53,125 bases of DNA, from positions 1 through 53,125 of the forward strand of contig JAFGXV010000040.1 of the NCBI GenBank assembly GCA_016936455.1, read 5' to 3'. Shown in pieces: positions 26,531 through 36,335 of this stretch. The notes beneath the pieces were generated by a model. It searched no databases. It was given only the letters and a program-made list of their open reading frames with translations, and had not been told where the DNA came from. Position 1 is the first letter of the stretch, and every line of letters begins with the position of its first letter. The position numbers and the translations under genes are program-made. The stretch is from Desulfuromonadaceae bacterium. Lineage in GTDB: Bacteria; Desulfobacterota; Desulfuromonadia; Desulfuromonadales; Desulfuromonadaceae.

Positions 26531-27433
26531 ATGCCCCCAGTTACCAAAGGAATTGTTCTGGCCGGTGGCGCCGGCACGCGCCTCTATCCCCTGACCTTAG
26601 TCGCCAGCAAGCAGCTGCAACCGGTGTATGACAAGCCGATGATCTACTATCCGCTCTCGACCCTGATGCGGGCCGGGGTGCGCGACATCCTCATTATCTC
26701 GACCCCGCAGGATACCCCCCGTTTTCGTGAGCTGCTTGGCGACGGTTCCCGCTACGGGGTTCAATTGCAGTATGCTGTTCAGCCTGAACCGAAAGGGATC
26801 GCCCAGGCCTTTCTGATCGGTGAAGACTTTATCGGTGACCAGTCCGTCAGCCTCATCCTGGGCGACAACATTTTTTACGGCAAGATGGAACTGGGCCGGA
26901 TTTTTTCCTCGTTTGAAAGCGGGGCGACGGTGTTCGGTTATCCCGTCAAGGACCCGGAGCGCTACGGCGTGGTCGAGTTTGACAGCTCGGGGCGGGCCGT
27001 CGGTATCGAGGAAAAACCCAGCCAGCCCAAGTCCCATTACGCGGTGCCCGGGCTCTATCTCTATGACAGCAACGTCGTTGAAGTGACGCGGAATCTGACT
27101 CCGTCGCCGCGCGGCGAACTGGAGATCACCGATGTCAACATGGCCTATCTGCAACGGGGCGCCCTGCAGGTGGAGCGGCTGGAGCGGGGCATTGCCTGGC
27201 TCGATACCGGTACCCACATGAGCCTGCTCGAAGCCAGCCATTTTATCGGCACCCTCGAAGCTCGCCAAGGCCTCAAGATCGCCTGTCTGGAAGAGATCGC
27301 CCTGCGCAAGGGCTATATTGACGCACGGAAAATGGGGGAGGTTATAGACGACACGCCAAAGTCCAGTTACCGCGACTATCTGGAACGGGTGCTGGCTGAA
27401 AAAGAACAGGAAGAGCAGTCGTCATGCAGGTGA
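26531..27433 (+). CDS. rfbA: Glucose-1-phosphate thymidylyltransferase
   Basis: A 300-residue nucleotidyltransferase making dTDP-glucose from dTTP and glucose 1-phosphate. [16 protein letters not shown] (residues 6-21) is the pyrophosphorylase motif with catalytic Arg, followed by [42 protein letters not shown] and [15 protein letters not shown]. Feedback-inhibited by dTDP-rhamnose in characterised members. This is the only rfbA in the window, so both rfbBD pairs rely on it. It overlaps rfbC by 10 nt. Confidence 0.96.
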   Translation: MPPVTKGIVLAGGAGTRLYPLTLVASKQLQPVYDKPMIYYPLSTLMRAGVRDILIISTPQDTPRFRELLGDGSRYGVQLQYAVQPEPKGIAQAFLIGEDFIGDQSVSLILGDNIFYGKMELGRIFSSFESGATVFGYPVKDPERYGVVEFDSSGRAVGIEEKPSQPKSHYAVPGLYLYDSNVVEVTRNLTPSPRGELEITDVNMAYLQRGALQVERLERGIAWLDTGTHMSLLEASHFIGTLEARQGLKIACLEEIALRKGYIDARKMGEVIDDTPKSSYRDYLERVLAEKEQEEQSSCR

Positions 27434-27969
27434 TTCAGACCGAAATCGCCGATTTGCTGATTTTTGAGCCGGCCGTCTTCGGCGATGAGCGCGGCTTTTT
27501 CATGGAAAGTTTTAACCAGCGCTGTTTCGATGACGCGGTCGGGCGCCATGTGCCTTTTGTTCAGGATAATCACTCTCGTTCTGTAAAAGGGGTTCTGCGT
27601 GGCCTCCACTACCAGCTGCCGCCGACTGCCCAAGGTAAGCTGGTGCGCTGTGTGGTCGGCGAGGTTTACGATGTGGCGGTCGATCTGCGCGCCGATTCCC
27701 CCACCTGTGGTCGCTGGGTCGGTCTGTACCTGTCGGCGGATAACAAACGCCAGTTCTGGCTGCCAGAGGGGTTTGCCCACGGCTTTGTGGTGCTCAGCGA
27801 TGTCGCCGAGTTTCTCTACAAGACGACTTGCTATTATGCGCCACAGCAGGAGCGCTGCATCCGCTGGGACGATCCGCAGCTGGGGATAGACTGGCCGCTC
27901 AGCGGTTCGCCGCAGTTGTCGGCCAAAGACCGTGACGCCCCTTTTTTTCGTGACGCGCAGCGTTTTTAA
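27424..27969 (+). CDS. rfbC: dTDP-4-dehydrorhamnose 3,5-epimerase
   Basis: A 181-residue cupin-fold epimerase. [32 protein letters not shown] (conserved active-site His region), [26 protein letters not shown] and [11 protein letters not shown] are RfbC hallmarks. It overlaps rfbA at the 5' end. AAGGAG at 27968-27973 overlaps its own stop codon and serves the T1SS ATPase gene only 14 nt downstream, so rhamnose synthesis and type I secretion are probably in one transcript. Confidence 0.96.
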   Translation: MQVIQTEIADLLIFEPAVFGDERGFFMESFNQRCFDDAVGRHVPFVQDNHSRSVKGVLRGLHYQLPPTAQGKLVRCVVGEVYDVAVDLRADSPTCGRWVGLYLSADNKRQFWLPEGFAHGFVVLSDVAEFLYKTTCYYAPQQERCIRWDDPQLGIDWPLSGSPQLSAKDRDAPFFRDAQRF

Positions 27970-27983
27970 GGAGTTTTGACGCG

Positions 27984-29651
27984 ATGAAGAATTTTCTCAA
28001 ACAGTGGCGGACCTATCTGGTTTATGGCGCCCTGTTCAGTATGTTTATCAACGTCCTTCAGTTGACTTTTCCGATCTACATGCTGCAGATCTACGATCGG
28101 GTGCTCTCCAGTTACAGCCTGCCGACCCTCTATGCCATCACCGTCGCCGCCGTGCTGTCGCTGATTGTCATGTCGTCACTGGAATTTGTCCGCTCGCGGC
28201 TGCTGGTGCGCTGCGGCGTGGCCATCGACCAGGCTCTGAGCCGTGATGTTCTTGACAGCGTCATGAAGCAGGCCGCTCTGACCGGCACACCGCCTAATCA
28301 GGCGACCCTGCGAGATGTGAATGTCCTGCGCAATTTCTTTGCTGGCAATGCCATTTTTACCCTGTTCGATATCCCTTGGACGCCACTGTTTCTGGCGGTT
28401 ATTTACATTCTTCATCCCATGCTCGGGCTGGTGGCGACCGGCGGCGCCGTGCTGCTGATCATTTTTGCCGTTGCCAACGAGAAGATCACCCGCAAACCCC
28501 TTGAAGCCGCGAATGTCGTTAACGGGCATTCGATGCGTTTCATTGAAACGGCTCGACGCAATGCCCAGTCGGTGCGCAGCATGGGGATGCTTGGTGGGGT
28601 GACCGAGCGCTGGCAGGGGCTCAACGATGCCGTGACCAAGCTGCAGACCCAGGCCAGCCGGCAGGCGGGGCTGGTTCAGTCCCTGTCCGGCTGGCTGCGT
28701 CAGTCGATGCAGGTGTTTATCTACGGCGTCGGTGCCTGGTTGACCCTGAAGGGGGAGGCCACCGCCGGCTGTATGATCGCCTCGTCGATCATCATGGGTA
28801 AGGCATTAGGCCCGGTACAGACCGGTATAGCCACCTGGAAGAGTATGATCGAGGCCCGCAGTGCCTGGAAACGGCTGGACACCCTGTTCAGCCAGCAGGC
28901 TCCGGCGGAAAAGATGGATCTGCCCGCACCGCAGGGTGCACTGAGCGCCGAGCATGTCAGTTTCGCCATCCAGAATCACTTCATTCTGCGCGATGTCCAT
29001 TTCAGCCTCAATCCGGGAGAGTCTCTTGGTCTGATTGGCCCGTCCGGCGCCGGCAAGTCCACCCTGTGTCGATTATTGCTGGGGCTGTGGCCAGCGGCTT
29101 CCGGTAAGGTGCGTATGGATGGCCACGATCTCTTCGAATGGGAGCAGGAGAAGCTGGGCGCTCATATTGGCTATCTGTCTCAGGACGTCGAACTGTTCCC
29201 GGCGACCGTGGCCGAAAACATCGCCCGCCTCGGTACTGTCGATTCGCCGCAGGTGATCGCCGCCGCCCAGCAGGCCGGGGTGCATGAGCTGATTCTGAGC
29301 TTTCCCCAGGGCTACGATACCCGCATCGGCGAAGGAGGGCTGGTGCTTTCCGGTGGCCAGCGCCAGCGCATTGGTTTGGCTCGCGCTTTGTACGGTCAGC
29401 CGAAACTTGTGATTCTCGACGAGCCCAACTCGAATCTCGACGAGGAGGGGGAAGCGGCATTGATCCGGTCGTGGCAATTCCTGAAGAAAAACGGATCGAC
29501 GCTGGTGGTCGTGTCTCATAAGCCTTCGTTGCTGGCTGGTGTCGACAAGGTGTTGTTGCTGCGGAATGGCCAGGTGGCTCTTTTCGGACCGCGTGATGCC
29601 GTTTTTGCCCGTCTGATGGAAGCGCAGAAGGGGCAGCAGGCTGCATCATGA
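27984..29651 (+). CDS. Type I secretion permease/ATPase (PrtD family)
   Basis: A 555-residue inner-membrane ABC exporter of a type I secretion system. It lacks an N-terminal C39-like domain and starts directly in the membrane region (VLQLTFPIYMLQIYDRVLSS), which is the PrtD/RsaD pattern. The ATPase domain has GPSGAGKSTLCRLLLG, LSGGQRQRIGLARAL and LVILDEPNSNLDEEG. Such transporters export RTX or S-layer proteins via a C-terminal uncleaved signal. The adaptor and TolC genes follow. The likely substrate is the protein starting at 51856. Confidence 0.92.
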   Translation: MKNFLKQWRTYLVYGALFSMFINVLQLTFPIYMLQIYDRVLSSYSLPTLYAITVAAVLSLIVMSSLEFVRSRLLVRCGVAIDQALSRDVLDSVMKQAALTGTPPNQATLRDVNVLRNFFAGNAIFTLFDIPWTPLFLAVIYILHPMLGLVATGGAVLLIIFAVANEKITRKPLEAANVVNGHSMRFIETARRNAQSVRSMGMLGGVTERWQGLNDAVTKLQTQASRQAGLVQSLSGWLRQSMQVFIYGVGAWLTLKGEATAGCMIASSIIMGKALGPVQTGIATWKSMIEARSAWKRLDTLFSQQAPAEKMDLPAPQGALSAEHVSFAIQNHFILRDVHFSLNPGESLGLIGPSGAGKSTLCRLLLGLWPAASGKVRMDGHDLFEWEQEKLGAHIGYLSQDVELFPATVAENIARLGTVDSPQVIAAAQQAGVHELILSFPQGYDTRIGEGGLVLSGGQRQRIGLARALYGQPKLVILDEPNSNLDEEGEAALIRSWQFLKKNGSTLVVVSHKPSLLAGVDKVLLLRNGQVALFGPRDAVFARLMEAQKGQQAAS

Positions 29652-29684
29652 TGGACGAGGCGAATATTTTAAAGGTAAGGGCGG

Positions 29685-31163
29685 ATGAGCATGCTACCAA
29701 TTTCTGAAGACAATAAACATAGCGGAGAAAATTCTTCATCAGAGGATAAAAAGAACTCGAAACCGCCACAATCCATGCTCCGGCGCTGGCTGGGAAAGTT
29801 GCGTTTGGACCGGATCAGTGACGAGGAATATGCGCAGCTCGAGGATGAATCTGCTGTGCCAAAGCCGCTGCAGATCTCCTACGCAGACAGTCGAAAGATT
29901 ATTGCGTCGGGCCTGATGATTCTGGCTCTTTTTTTCGGTGTTGGTGGTGTCTGGGTCAGCGTTGCGGAAATCAGTGGTGCGGTGATCGCTTCCGGTGAGG
30001 TGCGGGTTGATACTGAACGCAAAACCGTGCAGCACCTGGAGGGCGGAATCATTAAGGAGATCCTGGTGCGTAATGGCGACGCGGTGGTTCAGGGCCAGCC
30101 GCTGGTGGTGTTGGACAGTTCGCGAATTGTTGCTGCGACCGACCAGCTGAGTCTTCAGATTGTTGGTTTCCAGTTGGAAGACACGCGGCTTGAGGCGGAG
30201 AAGAATCTGGCCCGGCAGGTTGACTGGCCCGTGGACAACGAGATGGTGCCTCGGGAAAAATTTAATGAATTACTCGAATCGGCGCGCAAGGTGTTTGCTG
30301 CCGGCCGAGCCGCTCTCGACAGCCAGACCGGTCTTCTCGCTAAACAGATCGACCAGATTGAGCAGCAGGATTTGAGCCTTTCGGCCCGTCAGCGCTCTGA
30401 ACAGCAGGTGATCGCTGCTCTGCAGGAGGAACTGGATGCCAAGCAGGTGTTGTACGAACAGCAGTACATCGACAAAACCCGGATTCTGGAGCTGCGGCGC
30501 GCCATTGCCGAGCGCAACGGACAGCTCGCTCAGCTGCAGGGAGCCCAGGCGGAACTGCGGGAGAAGATGGCTGAATTTCAGCTGCGCATCAGTGCGCTGG
30601 AAAATGAGTACCGCCAGCAGGCGGTCAACCGCCAGTCGGAGGTACAGAAGCGCCTGTTTGATCTGCAGCAGCAACTGCTGCCGATGCAGGATGCCCGCCA
30701 GCGTCTCACGGTGGCCGCTCCCGTTTCCGGTGAAGTGGTCGCCCTGCAGGTTCATTCACGCGGCGGAGTCATCAGCCCCGGTCAACCCCTGATGGACATT
30801 GTGCCCAAGGACAGCCCTTTGATTGTCGAGTGCAACATCATGGTCAAGGATATTACCCATGTGTATAAAGGGCAGGTGGCCGATGTCCAGTTGCTGGCGT
30901 TCAATCAGCGCACAACGCCGAAAATCGAAGGGGAGGTGGTCTACATCTCGGCCGACCGGATTTTGAAACGGACCCCCTACGGTGAACAGCCGACCTATGT
31001 TGTTCATGTGGAGCTGAACAAGCAGCAGCTCAGCGAAAATAACCTCTATCTGACCGCTGGCATGCCCGCCGCTGTGTTTATCCGCACCGAGCCGCGTACC
31101 CTGCTGGATTATGCCCTTGAGCCCCTGAAAGAGAATTTTGACCGTGCATTACGAGAAAATTAA
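29685..31163 (+). CDS. Type I secretion periplasmic adaptor (HlyD family)
   Basis: A 492-residue membrane-fusion protein. A cytoplasmic N-terminal tail (about residues 1-70) is charged, and one TM follows around 70-92 (IIASGLMILALFFGVGGVWV). Next come the lipoyl half-motif GEVRVDTERKTVQHLEGGIIKEI, a long helical hairpin (about 150-340, many Gln/Leu heptads), and a C-terminal beta domain (TVAAPVSGEVVALQVHSRGGVISPGQPLMDIV). PrtE/RsaE-like. It overlaps the TolC gene start by 20-26 nt. The long N-terminal extension (about 70 residues, Ser/Lys/Asn-rich) is longer than in many PrtE proteins. Confidence 0.93.
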   Translation: MSMLPISEDNKHSGENSSSEDKKNSKPPQSMLRRWLGKLRLDRISDEEYAQLEDESAVPKPLQISYADSRKIIASGLMILALFFGVGGVWVSVAEISGAVIASGEVRVDTERKTVQHLEGGIIKEILVRNGDAVVQGQPLVVLDSSRIVAATDQLSLQIVGFQLEDTRLEAEKNLARQVDWPVDNEMVPREKFNELLESARKVFAAGRAALDSQTGLLAKQIDQIEQQDLSLSARQRSEQQVIAALQEELDAKQVLYEQQYIDKTRILELRRAIAERNGQLAQLQGAQAELREKMAEFQLRISALENEYRQQAVNRQSEVQKRLFDLQQQLLPMQDARQRLTVAAPVSGEVVALQVHSRGGVISPGQPLMDIVPKDSPLIVECNIMVKDITHVYKGQVADVQLLAFNQRTTPKIEGEVVYISADRILKRTPYGEQPTYVVHVELNKQQLSENNLYLTAGMPAAVFIRTEPRTLLDYALEPLKENFDRALREN

Positions 31164-32478
31164 ACAACAAATTTCTGGTGCAAGGGCGCTTAACCCGTTT
31201 CTGCTGCTTCTGGCCCTTTTTCTGTTTTGGCCTTTGACAGCACTTGGCATGGAGTTGACCCTTGAACAGTGTCTTGAGCGTGCTTCGACCCATAACGCCG
31301 ACATCAGAAGTTATGGACTGGCTTCGGCTGAGGCGGAGCAGGGCGTTAACGAGGCTCTGGGAGCTTTTCTGCCGACCCTTACGCTGGGCTATAATTATAA
31401 CGAGCTTTCCAACGGCAATTCCGGGGAACGGGACACCGATTATCTCGATCAGGACAGTCATAGTTACAGTGTCCGTCTAACCCAGCCGTTATTCACCGGG
31501 TTTTCCGGCATTGCCGGATTGAAGCGGGCCCATCAGCTTCAGGGATACCGTCAGGCTGAAGAGCAGTATATCCGTCAGCAGGTGGTTCGCAACGTCAAGA
31601 CAAGTTTTTACTCCTCCATTCAGGCGTCACAGCGGGTGAGTCAGTGGAGGGCTTCCGTCCAACGCCTGGAGCGGCAGAAGAAAATTGCCGCGGCTTGGGT
31701 TGAACAGCGCCTTGCACCCCGTTTGCGTCTGCTTGAAACGGAGGTGGAGTTGTCGAATGCGCGTCATCAGCTTATCCGTTCGGAATCAGAGCAGAAAATA
31801 GCCTCTGCCCAGCTTCGCCAGCTGCTGGCCTTTGAATCGGATCAGGCCTTTAAACTGTCTGGTGATCTGCCAGATGATGTTGTTTCACCCTGTTCTTCTC
31901 TGGAACAGTGTCTAAGCGTTGCTCTTGAGCAACGCCCTGATCTGAAGCTGGCGCAGTTCAATATTGAGCTGGCCCGCCAGGATGCCCGTGCTATTATGGC
32001 GCGCAATCTGCCGCAGGTTCAGCTTGAAGGGGGTTGGACAGATTATTCGCGCAGCTATGACGACAGTCGATATGCCGATGATGATCGGGATTATTACAGC
32101 GTAACGTTGAATGTGACGTTGCGCCCCTTTCAGGGTGGGCGCAATCTTTCGGCTTGGCGCAAACAGCAAATTGCCGTCAATCGCTATGAGCAGCAATTGG
32201 CGGCGGCCCGCTATCAGGTTGCCAGCGATGTTGAAACGCGCTTTCAGCAGTTACAGGAGGCTCGGGCGCGTATCACGAATGCTCAGGATACCCTCAATGA
32301 AGCACGCTCTGCCTACGAGGTGGCCAATCGTTCGACAGAGCTCGGAGTTTCCTCCCTGGACGATCTGCTCAATGCCGAACTGCGTCTGACCCGGGCGGAG
32401 ATCAACCTGATTGATTCACAGGCAGCGGCGGCCCAGTCGCGTGTCCAGCTCGATTTTGCCGTTGGAGAAAAGTGGTAG
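31144..32478 (+). CDS. TolC-family outer-membrane channel
   Basis: About 444 residues. The signal peptide hydrophobic core FLLLLALFLFWPLTALG precedes a mature protein beginning MELTLEQCLERASTHNADIR, a TolC opening. Repeated ARxQLxxAxxx-like coiled segments and the second repeat LEQCLSVALEQRPDLKLAQFNIELARQDA follow. GTG 31144 gives good spacing to AAAGAGA, while TTG 31138 is the longest alternative. It completes the T1SS with the ABC protein and the adaptor in order ATPase-adaptor-channel. The C-terminus ends ...LDFAVGEKW, with a terminal aromatic typical of outer-membrane proteins. Confidence 0.93.
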   Translation: MHYEKIKQQISGARALNPFLLLLALFLFWPLTALGMELTLEQCLERASTHNADIRSYGLASAEAEQGVNEALGAFLPTLTLGYNYNELSNGNSGERDTDYLDQDSHSYSVRLTQPLFTGFSGIAGLKRAHQLQGYRQAEEQYIRQQVVRNVKTSFYSSIQASQRVSQWRASVQRLERQKKIAAAWVEQRLAPRLRLLETEVELSNARHQLIRSESEQKIASAQLRQLLAFESDQAFKLSGDLPDDVVSPCSSLEQCLSVALEQRPDLKLAQFNIELARQDARAIMARNLPQVQLEGGWTDYSRSYDDSRYADDDRDYYSVTLNVTLRPFQGGRNLSAWRKQQIAVNRYEQQLAAARYQVASDVETRFQQLQEARARITNAQDTLNEARSAYEVANRSTELGVSSLDDLLNAELRLTRAEINLIDSQAAAAQSRVQLDFAVGEKW

Positions 32479-32597
32479 CCAGTGATGGTCCTGCCTGTCA
32501 GGATGCTGGTCCCTGAGTGGGGAAATGGTATGGGAGCCGACTTCGTTTTTAGCCCGGTAACGGTTTGTTTCGAGCTCCCTGGAGCAAGAACTGCGTC

Positions 32598-33497
32598 GTG
32601 AAGGTGCCAGTAAAAAAAGCCGTCTGTCTTGTTCTCGTTACACTGAGTCTTCTGTGTGCCCTGCGCGTCAATGCCGCCCAGAAACCGGTGGCTGTTTTTC
32701 TGTCTAAAGAGATTGCTCCCTACGTTCTTATGCTCGAGGGGCTGGAAAAAAAACTTCAGCAACACCCGGTCGAACGTTTTTTTCTTGATCAAAACAACCA
32801 GCCATACAGTCTGACGGCGGCCAGTGTCGGTTTTAGACCTGACGCCTACGCTGCTGCGGTTGCCGTTGGTCCCCTTGCCCTTCGTTATTTAGCTCCTTAC
32901 AGTCAGCAGATTCCGGTCCTGTACGGAATGATTCTTGATCCCGAGCGGATTCTCGATCCCGGTGTTTACAAAGCCTGCGGGGTCGGTCTTGGTCTGTCCG
33001 TTGAACGTCAAATGCAGACTCTTCAGCAAGGCCTGCCAGGCCTTTCACGCCTCGGCGTCTTTTATGATCCGGCGAACAATCAGTCCTGGTTTGACAGCGC
33101 CACTCAGGTGGCCGCGTCTCTGGGTATTGAGCTCGTGCCTTTTGAGGTGCAAAGGGTCGGTGGAAAGCTTGATGTCAGTGGTGATTGGAAACGGGTGGAT
33201 GCTCTACTGTTTATCCCGGACAAAACCATTATTTCCAAAACTGTTATACAGTACGTTATCAAGCAGGCACTTTTGCAGCATAAACCCGTGATTGGCTATA
33301 ACCAGTTTTTCCTCGATTCCGGGGCAGCCTTCAGTTTCATTTTTGATTACGTGGGAATTGGAGCCCAGGCTGCTGCCCTGACGGAAGAGCTTCTGGCCAC
33401 GGGGGCCTGCTCGAAGATCGAGCCTGTCTTTGAGCTGAGAGAGAATGCCGATGTCTGGAAGATTCTTAACTTGCCTTCTGCCGGAGGTGGGTTGTGA
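32598..33497 (+). CDS. Periplasmic ABC_sub_bind-family (DUF534/COG2984) protein
   Basis: About 299 residues. The N-terminal signal peptide has VCLVLVTLSLLCALRVNAAQ with a predicted AxA-type cleavage. VAVFLSKEIAPYVLMLEGL and VPVLYGMILDPERIL-like segments and DALLFIPDKTIISKTVIQY match the ABC_sub_bind fold. No permease or ATPase gene for it is nearby. Its stop overlaps the histidine kinase start, so it more likely supplies a ligand signal to that kinase than serves transport. The start codon is uncertain: GTG 32598 is used; the frame is open to 32565. Confidence 0.75.
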   Translation: MKVPVKKAVCLVLVTLSLLCALRVNAAQKPVAVFLSKEIAPYVLMLEGLEKKLQQHPVERFFLDQNNQPYSLTAASVGFRPDAYAAAVAVGPLALRYLAPYSQQIPVLYGMILDPERILDPGVYKACGVGLGLSVERQMQTLQQGLPGLSRLGVFYDPANNQSWFDSATQVAASLGIELVPFEVQRVGGKLDVSGDWKRVDALLFIPDKTIISKTVIQYVIKQALLQHKPVIGYNQFFLDSGAAFSFIFDYVGIGAQAAALTEELLATGACSKIEPVFELRENADVWKILNLPSAGGGL

Positions 33498-34948
33498 ATT
33501 TCAGGCTCTTGAAAAAAAGGCTCGCTACCCGCGTCGGGTTGAATTCCATTCATGGACGGCTGACAGCGATAGCTTTCTTTTTTATTATTGGAACTGCTGT
33601 CATTATCGGGGGCGTTGGGTTCAGATATACTGCCGGGTTTGAAAAAGAGCGTTTTCATGAGCATTTCAGGCTGCTCGCACGTTATATGGCCAGCAATGCC
33701 GAGCTTGGTATGCTGCTGGGTAATCGTTCCCTGCTCGCAGAGCTTTCAGATAATATGCTCGATATTGAGGACATTGAGTCGATAGAGATCATCAACCAGC
33801 AAGGGGAGATTATCGTCACCAGAGGGCATAAGGAAGCAGAAAAGCGTGGTTCCGTCGTCGCCAAGGTCTACTCACGGCCCATGAATGCTGCAGAAAACCC
33901 CTTTGTCGACGTGGCCGCAGAGCGAGAAGAGCTCGGTCAGGTTCGTCTGGGTTATTCATTGAGGGGTTTGGCCCGGCTGAAAAATAAACTAGCGCTGAGT
34001 TTTTTAGTCATATCCTCTGTTCTGGCACTCATGTCAGCCATTCTGTATCTTCGATTCTCACGCAGTATTCGGGCTCCGTTGAAGGATATCCTGCGGGTTG
34101 CGCGAAAAGTCTCCGCCGGCGACCTCAATGTCAGGGCCGAAGGGGGCACCCTTCTGGAGATCAGTACCTTGGCAAGCGCCTTCAATGAGATGCTGGTGGC
34201 ATTACAACTTCATCGACGCAAGATTCAGGAAGCAAATGATCTTGTTGCCAAACAGAAAACCATGGCCGAGGTTGGCAGGTTTTCCATGATTGTCGCCCAC
34301 GAGATCAAAAATCCCCTGGCGATTATCAAAGGCAGCCTGGGGCCTCTTCGCAAAACGACGTCAACCATGGAAGTCAAAGAGAGAATGTTTTCTTTTATTG
34401 ATGACGAGATTGATCGTATCAATAGACTGATCGAAGATTTTCTCCAGTTTTCCCGCCCCAGAAAGGTTGTTTTGCAACGGCAGACTGTTGCGGCATTTCT
34501 CCCTCTTCTGATCAACCGGATTGAGCTTCTCAGTCAGCAGGTGAAGGTGATGGTCCCCTGTCGGGAGGAGTGTCTGAGCCGAGAGTTGGCTGTCGATGCC
34601 GTCCTGATTGGTCAGGCTCTGCTGAATATTGTGCGCAACGGTCTCGACGCAGCAGGACCGGCAGGTGAAGTTCGAGTCACGATCGATTGTTCTGACGAAG
34701 AGCTATTGTTTTCCATTGTGGATAACGGACCGGGAATTGAAGAGCAAGACCTGAGCCAGATTTTTGATCCTTTTTTCAGCAAAAAAGCAAAAGGAACAGG
34801 GTTGGGGCTGGCCATTGCAAATGAAACAGTTGTTGCCCATTCTGGGCACTTGGCGGCGCATAATATGCGCGGGGGTGGGGCTTGTTTTGTCCTGTCTCTG
34901 CCGTTCGTAAAAAAAGGTGTAGTGGATGGCGCAGATACTGATTGTTGA
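33494..34948 (+). CDS. Membrane sensor histidine kinase
   Basis: A 484-residue kinase: TM1 about residues 22-45, a periplasmic segment of about 115 residues, TM2 about 165-187, HAMP about 187-235, HisKA with IVAHEIKNPLAII (His269 phosphoacceptor) and HATPase with NIVRNGLDAA, VDNGPGIE and KGTGLGLAIANE. It starts at GTG 33494, overlapping the binding protein by 4 nt, and overlaps the response regulator by 23 nt. The pairing with a periplasmic binding protein suggests ligand sensing at the periplasmic domain. The ligand is unknown. Confidence 0.92.
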   Translation: MNFRLLKKRLATRVGLNSIHGRLTAIAFFFIIGTAVIIGGVGFRYTAGFEKERFHEHFRLLARYMASNAELGMLLGNRSLLAELSDNMLDIEDIESIEIINQQGEIIVTRGHKEAEKRGSVVAKVYSRPMNAAENPFVDVAAEREELGQVRLGYSLRGLARLKNKLALSFLVISSVLALMSAILYLRFSRSIRAPLKDILRVARKVSAGDLNVRAEGGTLLEISTLASAFNEMLVALQLHRRKIQEANDLVAKQKTMAEVGRFSMIVAHEIKNPLAIIKGSLGPLRKTTSTMEVKERMFSFIDDEIDRINRLIEDFLQFSRPRKVVLQRQTVAAFLPLLINRIELLSQQVKVMVPCREECLSRELAVDAVLIGQALLNIVRNGLDAAGPAGEVRVTIDCSDEELLFSIVDNGPGIEEQDLSQIFDPFFSKKAKGTGLGLAIANETVVAHSGHLAAHNMRGGGACFVLSLPFVKKGVVDGADTDC

Positions 34949-36335
34949 TGACGAGGAAAAAATCCGCATTTTGCTCGAAATGATGCTTTCCGAAGCTGGC
35001 CATCAGGTTTTTCAGGCAGAAAACGGTTTGGCTGCCCTGGAGCAGTTGGAGAAGATTCCCATTGACCTGGTGGTTTCCGATGTCTGTATGGACGGAATGG
35101 ATGGTTTTGCGTTGCTTGAGCAGATACGTCAGCGCGAGCTAGGCTGTCCGGTTGTCTTTGTGACGGCGTTTGCCAATCTGGAGTCTGCAGTGGATGCTCT
35201 GCGTCTGGGGGCCGCCGATTATCTGGTCAAGCCCTTTCAGGAGGAAGATGTGATTCTTGCTGTGGAGCGGGCGCTGGGCCGCCGTCGGTTGCTGGCTGAA
35301 AATCAGCGTCTGCGTCAGCAGGTTCATGAGAAAGGGGAGGGGGAAGCCGGTGTCTTTGTCTCCCCACGGATGCTTCAGGTGAGGCATCTGGCCGACAAGG
35401 TCGCCGCCAGCGACGCAACGGTTCTGCTGACGGGGGAATCGGGTACGGGCAAAGAGGTCGTTGCCAACTATATTCACAAGGCGAGTAAGAGGTGCAAAGG
35501 GCGATTCGTCGCCATGAACTGTGCCGCGATTCCCTCTGATTTGCTCGAAACCGAGTTGTTCGGCCATGAAAAAGGGGCCTTTACCGGAGCCGATCGGGAG
35601 CGCCCGGGCAAGTTCGAATATGCTGCAGGCGGCACTCTGTTTCTTGACGAAATCGGTGAGCTTCCGTTGGAGGCACAGGCTAAGCTGTTGCGCACGATCC
35701 AGGAAAAAAGAGTACAGCGCCTGGGTGGGAACCGTGAACTGGAAACCAACTGTCGCCTGATCTGTGCCACCAATCGCGACCTGGGAACAGGAGTCCAGAA
35801 AGGGACTTTTCGTGAGGATCTCTATTATCGCCTGGCAGTTTTTCCCATCGATCTTCCCCCGTTGCGGGAGAGGGTTGAGGATATTTTGCCACTGGTTCGT
35901 TACAGCATGGAAAAATTTGGGGCCAGAGTTCCGGACAAAGAGCTGGTTACTCCGGCAGCGAAAGCCCTGCTGGAAAGTTACCGCTGGCCCGGGAATGTTC
36001 GTGAACTGTTCAATGCGGTCGAGCGAGCCTTGATTATGCGTACCGGCAATGGACCATTTACGTCCGATGATTTTCCCTATCTGGAACGACCCGGCGAAAA
36101 ACTTCAGGTGGTTCAATCTGATCCCTTTGTGCTGCCGCCGGACGGGATCGATTTCGAGGAACTCCAATTGAATATCGTTCGTCAATCTCTTGAAAGGACC
36201 ATGGGCAACCAGAGTGCCGCAGCTCGCCTGCTGGGATTGAGCCGGGCGAAATTCAGAACCCTTCTTGGTCAGCTTGGCGGGGAAGAACCGTCGAGCCGGA
36301 TTGTCATTCAGTTCCACCGGGGAAGGCAAGGATGA
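34926..36335 (+). CDS. Sigma54-dependent (NtrC-family) response regulator
   Basis: A 469-residue regulator: receiver domain with DDE at residues 8-10 and phosphoacceptor Asp52, AAA+ domain with GESGTGKE (170-177) and an intact GAFTGA loop (217-222), then a C-terminal Fis-type helix-turn-helix NQSAAARLLGLSRAKFRTLLG. It therefore should activate sigma54 promoters. It overlaps the histidine kinase by 23 nt and the TonB receptor by 4 nt. Targets are not determined; a degenerate -24/-12-like site precedes the S-layer-like gene (51753-51770). Confidence 0.95.
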   Translation: MAQILIVDDEEKIRILLEMMLSEAGHQVFQAENGLAALEQLEKIPIDLVVSDVCMDGMDGFALLEQIRQRELGCPVVFVTAFANLESAVDALRLGAADYLVKPFQEEDVILAVERALGRRRLLAENQRLRQQVHEKGEGEAGVFVSPRMLQVRHLADKVAASDATVLLTGESGTGKEVVANYIHKASKRCKGRFVAMNCAAIPSDLLETELFGHEKGAFTGADRERPGKFEYAAGGTLFLDEIGELPLEAQAKLLRTIQEKRVQRLGGNRELETNCRLICATNRDLGTGVQKGTFREDLYYRLAVFPIDLPPLRERVEDILPLVRYSMEKFGARVPDKELVTPAAKALLESYRWPGNVRELFNAVERALIMRTGNGPFTSDDFPYLERPGEKLQVVQSDPFVLPPDGIDFEELQLNIVRQSLERTMGNQSAAARLLGLSRAKFRTLLGQLGGEEPSSRIVIQFHRGRQG

